A stretch of DNA of 64,000 nucleotides from Candidatus Chlorobium masyuteum (GTDB lineage Bacteria; Bacteroidota; Chlorobiia; Chlorobiales; Chlorobiaceae): positions 1 through 64,000 of the forward strand of contig NZ_JAAORA010000007.1 in the NCBI RefSeq assembly GCF_011601315.1. Direction: 5' to 3'. The position numbers and the translations under genes were made by a program. Below, in pieces: positions 60,488 through 64,000 of this stretch; the stretch's first letter is position 1; the number at the start of each line of letters is the position of its first letter. The notes beneath the pieces were generated by a model, which was given only the letters and a program-made list of their open reading frames with translations, searched no databases and was not told where the DNA came from.

Positions 60488-60630
60488 GGCCCCCTCTATG
60501 TATTTGTTCCGAAACCCGGTTACTGCGTTGGGTGGTGCTCGAAATCCTCATGTACTCTCGCGTACACTCCGGTTTCTCCGCTCCATCTGCCTTGTTCTCG
60601 GGCTTCTCACGACAATAAATAGAGGAGTCC
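60488..60630 (+). mobile_element. MITE-like dispersed element, copy B
   Basis: Ends GGCCCCCTCTATGTATT and AATAAATAGAGGAGTCC form terminal inverted repeats. The interior GGTTACTGCGTTGGGTGGTG, CGAAATCCTCATGTACTCTC and GTACACTCCGGTTTCT is almost the exact reverse complement of copy A. Confidence 0.78.
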
Positions 60631-60742
60631 TTATCTGAAAAAGAATCGGAAATGTATCTTTTTACGGCTTTTTCCTGTGATATGGTGGAAAAGTGATATA
60701 TTGGCGACTGTTTTGTTTTCAAAACCAATTTCCGGTTAACCT

Positions 60743-61261
60743 ATGTTGACACTGCCGATCGAAGAGCTCAGGAGAAGAGCCGGGAGGATTAAGCTGGTGC
60801 TTTCCGATAATGACGGCGTGCTCACCGATAACGGGGTCTATTATTCGGAGCGGGGAGAGGAGATGAAGCGTTACTCCATCCGGGACGGCATGGGGGTTGA
60901 GCGGCTCAGGGCTGAAGGCATCGAAACCGGAATCATGACCGGCGAGCTTTCACCAAGCATTAAAAAACGGGCGGATAAACTTGCGATCAGCAACCTTTAT
61001 CTTGGCATCAAGGACAAGGTTTCCATGCTTGATACCGTGCAGGCGGAAACAGGGTTTGCACTGTGTGAAATTGCCTATATTGGCGACGATGTAAACGATA
61101 TCGGGATCATGAATGTTATTGCTCCGGAAGGGTTGACGGCGTGCCCCCAGGACGGGACTCCTTTTGTAGAGCACTGTGTTCACTATCGGGCAAAAGTTGA
61201 TGGAGGTCACGGAGCATTCAGGGATTTTGCCGAGTGGCTGATTGATCTCAGAGTCTCCTGA
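60743..61261 (+). CDS. kdsC: KdsC-like HAD phosphatase
   Basis: This 172-residue HAD-family protein lacks a cap domain. The nucleophile motif LSDNDGVLTDNG (usual DVDGV becomes DNDGV) is near residue 25, motif II Thr in MTGELS, and motif IV GDDVNDIGIM. It resembles 3-deoxy-D-manno-octulosonate 8-phosphate phosphatase, but the partner gene encodes a NeuB-like synthase, so it could act on a nonulosonate 9-phosphate. Probably a soluble tetramer as in KdsC. Confidence 0.8.
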   Translation: MLTLPIEELRRRAGRIKLVLSDNDGVLTDNGVYYSERGEEMKRYSIRDGMGVERLRAEGIETGIMTGELSPSIKKRADKLAISNLYLGIKDKVSMLDTVQAETGFALCEIAYIGDDVNDIGIMNVIAPEGLTACPQDGTPFVEHCVHYRAKVDGGHGAFRDFAEWLIDLRVS

Positions 61262-61394
61262 TTTTGACCGGTTACAGCCGACGGATAGAAGGTATTTACC
61301 AGTAAAGAGAGCATATTTTTATAACTGCGATTCCCGTGCATACGCTCAAAGGCAAAGGCAAGGCTCGTTTTATCATATCATTTATTACTTGTTT

Positions 61395-62264
61395 ATGGCA
61401 GAATTAACGATAGGAAACAGAAAAGTAGGGGACGGCCATCCTGTATTTGTTATCGCTGAAATCGGCATCAATCATAACGGTTCGATGGAGGTTGCAAAAA
61501 AGCTGATTGAGGGCGCAGCTCTTGCCGGATGTGACGCGGTGAAGTTCCAGAAGCGTACACCCGAGCTCTGTGTTCCGAAAGATCAGCGCGATATTGAGCG
61601 TGATACCCCCTGGGGTCGCATGAAGTATATCGACTATCGCTACAAGGTTGAGTTCGGTCGCGATGAGTACCTTGAAATTGACCGTTACTGCCGAGAGAAG
61701 GGGATTTTATGGTTTGCTTCCTGCTGGGATGAGGATTCGGTTGATTTTATGGAGCAGTTCAATCCGCCCTGTTACAAGGGAGCTTCAGCTTCGCTGACCG
61801 ACCTCGGGCTGCTGAAAAAAACCAAGGCCACCGGAAGGCCGCTTGCCATATCCACCGGTATGTCAACCATGGAAGAGGTAGAAAAGGCAATTACGGAGCT
61901 TGGACGTGACAATCTGATGATTGCCCACACCAATTCAACCTACCCGTGTCCGATTGAGGAGCTGAACCTCCGGATGATCACGACCTATAAATCGCTCTTC
62001 CCTGAAGTGCCGATCGGCTACTCCGGTCATGAGGTCGGCCTCTCCACCACCTGGGCGGCGGTTGCCCTCGGTGCGGCTTTTGTAGAACGCCATGTTACGC
62101 TTGACCGGGCGATGTGGGGTTCCGACCAGGCGGCTTCGGTTGAGATATCGGGTATGTCGCGACTGGTTTCAAACATCCGTGATATTGAAAAAGCCCTCGG
62201 TGACGGCGTCAAGCGTGTCTATGAGGGTGAAGCAGCGGCACGCAAAAAATTGCGCCGATCCTGA
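61395..62264 (+). CDS. NeuB-family synthase (N-acetylneuraminate or related), without SAF domain
   Basis: The 289-residue protein starts at ATG 61395 (MAELTIGNRKVGDG). It is a TIM-barrel NeuB enzyme condensing phosphoenolpyruvate with a sugar: FVIAEIGINHNGSMEVAKKLIEGAALAGCDAVKFQ, ISTGMSTMEEVEKAI, and GYSGHEVGLST with a following EKHVTLD-type motif (here VERHVTLDRAMWGSDQ). The C-terminal SAF (antifreeze-like) domain of ordinary NeuB, about 60 residues, is absent. Next to the KdsC-like gene it suggests synthesis of a nine-carbon acidic sugar for the cell surface. Confidence 0.85.
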   Translation: MAELTIGNRKVGDGHPVFVIAEIGINHNGSMEVAKKLIEGAALAGCDAVKFQKRTPELCVPKDQRDIERDTPWGRMKYIDYRYKVEFGRDEYLEIDRYCREKGILWFASCWDEDSVDFMEQFNPPCYKGASASLTDLGLLKKTKATGRPLAISTGMSTMEEVEKAITELGRDNLMIAHTNSTYPCPIEELNLRMITTYKSLFPEVPIGYSGHEVGLSTTWAAVALGAAFVERHVTLDRAMWGSDQAASVEISGMSRLVSNIRDIEKALGDGVKRVYEGEAAARKKLRRS

Positions 62265-62284
62265 AATCGGGAAAGTAAAGCATG

Positions 62285-62319
62285 AAAAAAGCCGGAATAA
62301 ACCAGTTCCGGCTTTTTTT
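62285..62319 (+). terminator. Terminator after the neuB-like gene
   Basis: AAAAAAGCCGGAA/TTCCGGCTTTTTTT with an eight-base loop. It ends the kdsC-neuB unit. Confidence 0.88.
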
Positions 62320-62540
62320 ATTCATGCTGATTCAGCATCTACATCTGTTACCCGGCCATCACTATTAATTGTTCCGGGTGCTTGTTATATTTCTTTTCCT
62401 CCCTTAAATTTACCCGTCGTTTATCCGGCCTGTTTTTTCAGCCGGGGATTGTGCAGTTCTGCTGCCGTGCGACACTGAAATATGAGAACATCTATCCGGG
62501 ATTTCCGGAACACAAGTCAAAAAAACAACGTAAAGCAATC
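62320..62540. other. Non-coding leader of htpG, with a dispersed-element fragment
   Basis: CACTATTAATTGTTCCGGGTG (near 62360-62380) resembles the left end of copy D (GCTATTAATTTGTTCCGCG), so a short remnant is likely. The rest should contain the htpG promoter; no heat-shock CIRCE element (TTAGCACTC-N9-GAGTGCTAA) is visible. Confidence 0.4.
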
Positions 62541-64000
62541 ATGAGCAAGAAGAGCAAAAACGATACCGCACCTGTACAGGAGTTTGAATACAAGGCTGAG
62601 ATGAAGCAGCTTCTGGATCTTATTGTCCACTCACTCTATACCCACCCTGAAATTTTTCTCCGGGAGCTGATCTCCAATGGTTCCGACGCCCTGAGCAAGG
62701 TGCGTTTCAATGCCCTGACCGATCAGGACATTCTTGACAAGGAGTCTGAGCTCGCCATCCGTCTTTCCATCGATTCCAAAGAGCTGACCTTCGCCATTGA
62801 AGACAGCGGTGTCGGCATGACGGAGGAGGAGCTGATTGCCAATCTCGGTACGGTAGCCAAGTCGGGCACGCTCGGTTTTATGCAGTCGCTCAAAGAGCAG
62901 CAGAAAGAGCTTGACGGCAATCTTATCGGCCAGTTCGGTGTAGGGTTCTACTCGGTATTTATGGTAACCGAAGAGGTAACGGTTGAAACCCGCAGTGCAA
63001 GGCCTGATTCGCAAGCCTACCGGTGGCGTTCAAGCGGGCAGGGAACCTATACGATTGAAAAAATTGAGAGGGCTCAGCGGGGCACAAAAATCTCCTTCAA
63101 GCTGAAAGAGGATTACAAGGAGTTTGCCGAGGAGTACCGTGTTGAGCAGATTGTCAAAAAGTACTCCAACTTTGTTGATTTCCCGATCTATCTGGCTGAC
63201 AAGCAGCTGAACAGCATTACCGCCCTCTGGCAGCGTTCAAAAAATGAGCTGAAGGATGAAGAGGTCAACGAGTTCTACAAGTTCATCGCCAATGACTACA
63301 AGGATCCGCTTGATTACCTGCCGATCTCGGTTGAAGGGATGGTCAGTTTCAAGGCGCTGCTCTTTCTGCCCTCCGAGGCACCTCCCGAGCTGCTCTACCG
63401 TCAGGGTGAGCTTGAGAATCGTGGCCCGCAGCTCTATGTGAAAAAGGTGCTTATCCAGAATGAGTGCCGCGATCTTCTTCCTGAGTACCTTCGCTTTATT
63501 TCAGGCGTGGTTGATACCGAAGATCTTTCACTCAACGTTTCAAGGGAGGTTGTGCAGTCAAGCCCGGTGATGTCGAAAATCCGGCAGATTCTTACCAGCA
63601 AGATTCTTGGATGGTTTGAAACTCTGGCCCAGGAGCAGCCTGAAAAGTTCAGAACCTTCTACAAGGCGTTCGGCCCGATTATTAAAATCGGTTTGAATAC
63701 GGACTTTACCAATCGCGATAAACTTATTGAGCTGCTGCGATTCGAGAGTACAAAAACCGCTGATGATGCCTACGTGACCCTCAAGGAGTACACGGAAAGA
63801 ATGGGCAGCGAACAGAAAGAGATCTACTACCTTTCCGGGGCGAGCCGCAGTCAACTGCTTGCCCACCCTAATCTTGAGTACTTCCAGGAGAAGGGGATAG
63901 AGGTGCTGCTGCTCACCGATCCGGTTGACGTTTTTGTTATTCCCTCAATTCATGAGTATGACAAAAAGCCCCTGAAATCGCTCGAAAAAGCCGATATTGA
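62541..64000 (+). CDS. htpG: Chaperone HtpG (Hsp90), N-terminal and middle parts, truncated by the window end
   Basis: The frame runs from ATG 62541 to the window edge (486 codons). It encodes the N-terminal GHKL ATPase domain ([18 protein letters not shown], with the catalytic Glu; [33 protein letters not shown]) and most of the middle domain ([20 protein letters not shown]). The C-terminal dimerisation domain lies beyond. It folds client proteins under heat and other stress. No frameshift is seen. Confidence 0.95.
   Translation, partial: MSKKSKNDTAPVQEFEYKAEMKQLLDLIVHSLYTHPEIFLRELISNGSDALSKVRFNALTDQDILDKESELAIRLSIDSKELTFAIEDSGVGMTEEELIANLGTVAKSGTLGFMQSLKEQQKELDGNLIGQFGVGFYSVFMVTEEVTVETRSARPDSQAYRWRSSGQGTYTIEKIERAQRGTKISFKLKEDYKEFAEEYRVEQIVKKYSNFVDFPIYLADKQLNSITALWQRSKNELKDEEVNEFYKFIANDYKDPLDYLPISVEGMVSFKALLFLPSEAPPELLYRQGELENRGPQLYVKKVLIQNECRDLLPEYLRFISGVVDTEDLSLNVSREVVQSSPVMSKIRQILTSKILGWFETLAQEQPEKFRTFYKAFGPIIKIGLNTDFTNRDKLIELLRFESTKTADDAYVTLKEYTERMGSEQKEIYYLSGASRSQLLAHPNLEYFQEKGIEVLLLTDPVDVFVIPSIHEYDKKPLKSLEKADI

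Noticed and set aside
1-64000. CRISPR array or rRNA operon
   Set aside because: No regularly spaced repeats with unique spacers and no rRNA sequence were seen anywhere in the window.

Overview
The window comes from a green sulfur bacterium (Chlorobiaceae: Chlorobium, Pelodictyon or Prosthecochloris type). The evidence is a UbiA-type (bacterio)chlorophyll synthase resembling BchK, the bacteriochlorophyll C-20 methyltransferase BchU beside a BchE/BchQ/BchR-like radical SAM protein, an ArsA-type ATPase, tandem Chlorobium-type 2[4Fe-4S] ferredoxins and a large membrane pyrophosphatase. I cannot name the species.

Positions 1-30700 are mostly core genes. They hold a truncated secreted protein, tRNA-Val, a MsrB-MsrA fusion, a LOG protein, a glycosyltransferase, the pigment genes (4.4-10.1 kb), a Rieske-flavodoxin fusion, a penicillin-binding carboxypeptidase, ferredoxins, phoH, hldD, hisC, a SpoU methyltransferase, pth, hppA, mreB, a umuD-umuC-Cdd1-DUF1848 cassette and bacterioferritin. 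Two alpha/beta hydrolase genes about 11 kb apart are almost identical.

Positions 30.8-41.3 kb form an accessory island, and its centre is the main discovery. It is a complete diversity-generating retroelement (DGR), all on the plus strand: target 1 (DUF4062-like, NACHT, FGE-sulfatase/C-type-lectin fold), avd, template repeat TR, DGR reverse transcriptase, target 2 (two membrane segments, NACHT, FGE-sulfatase). Each target ends in a variable repeat. Across a 119-bp alignment, VR1 differs from the TR at 21 positions and VR2 at 15, and every one is an adenine in the TR. Two large NACHT NTPases, one probably soluble and one probably membrane-anchored, therefore appear to have their C-terminal recognition surfaces rewritten from one template. 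Toxin-antitoxin loci flank the DGR: MNT/HepT on the left, then a frameshifted RelE-like pair and VapBC on the right.

Positions 41.3-51.0 kb are a metal-homeostasis block, probably copper: an ArsR-family regulator with candidate operators, an SO_0444-type permease, a CAP-domain protein, a CopA P-type ATPase, a DUF305 protein, an HMA/SafE-like/cupredoxin fusion and an NtrC-type two-component system. Positions 51.0-64.0 kb return to core genes: prfC, a polar amino-acid ABC transporter with a lobe-permuted binding protein and an extended ATPase, ppa, a methyltransferase, an AT-rich gene with nucleotide-cyclase-like motifs, fumC, kdsC-like and neuB-like genes, and the start of htpG.

A dispersed element of about 140 bp with terminal inverted repeats occurs four times (41.4, 53.7, 56.5 and 60.5 kb). 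It carries no transposase and behaves like a MITE.
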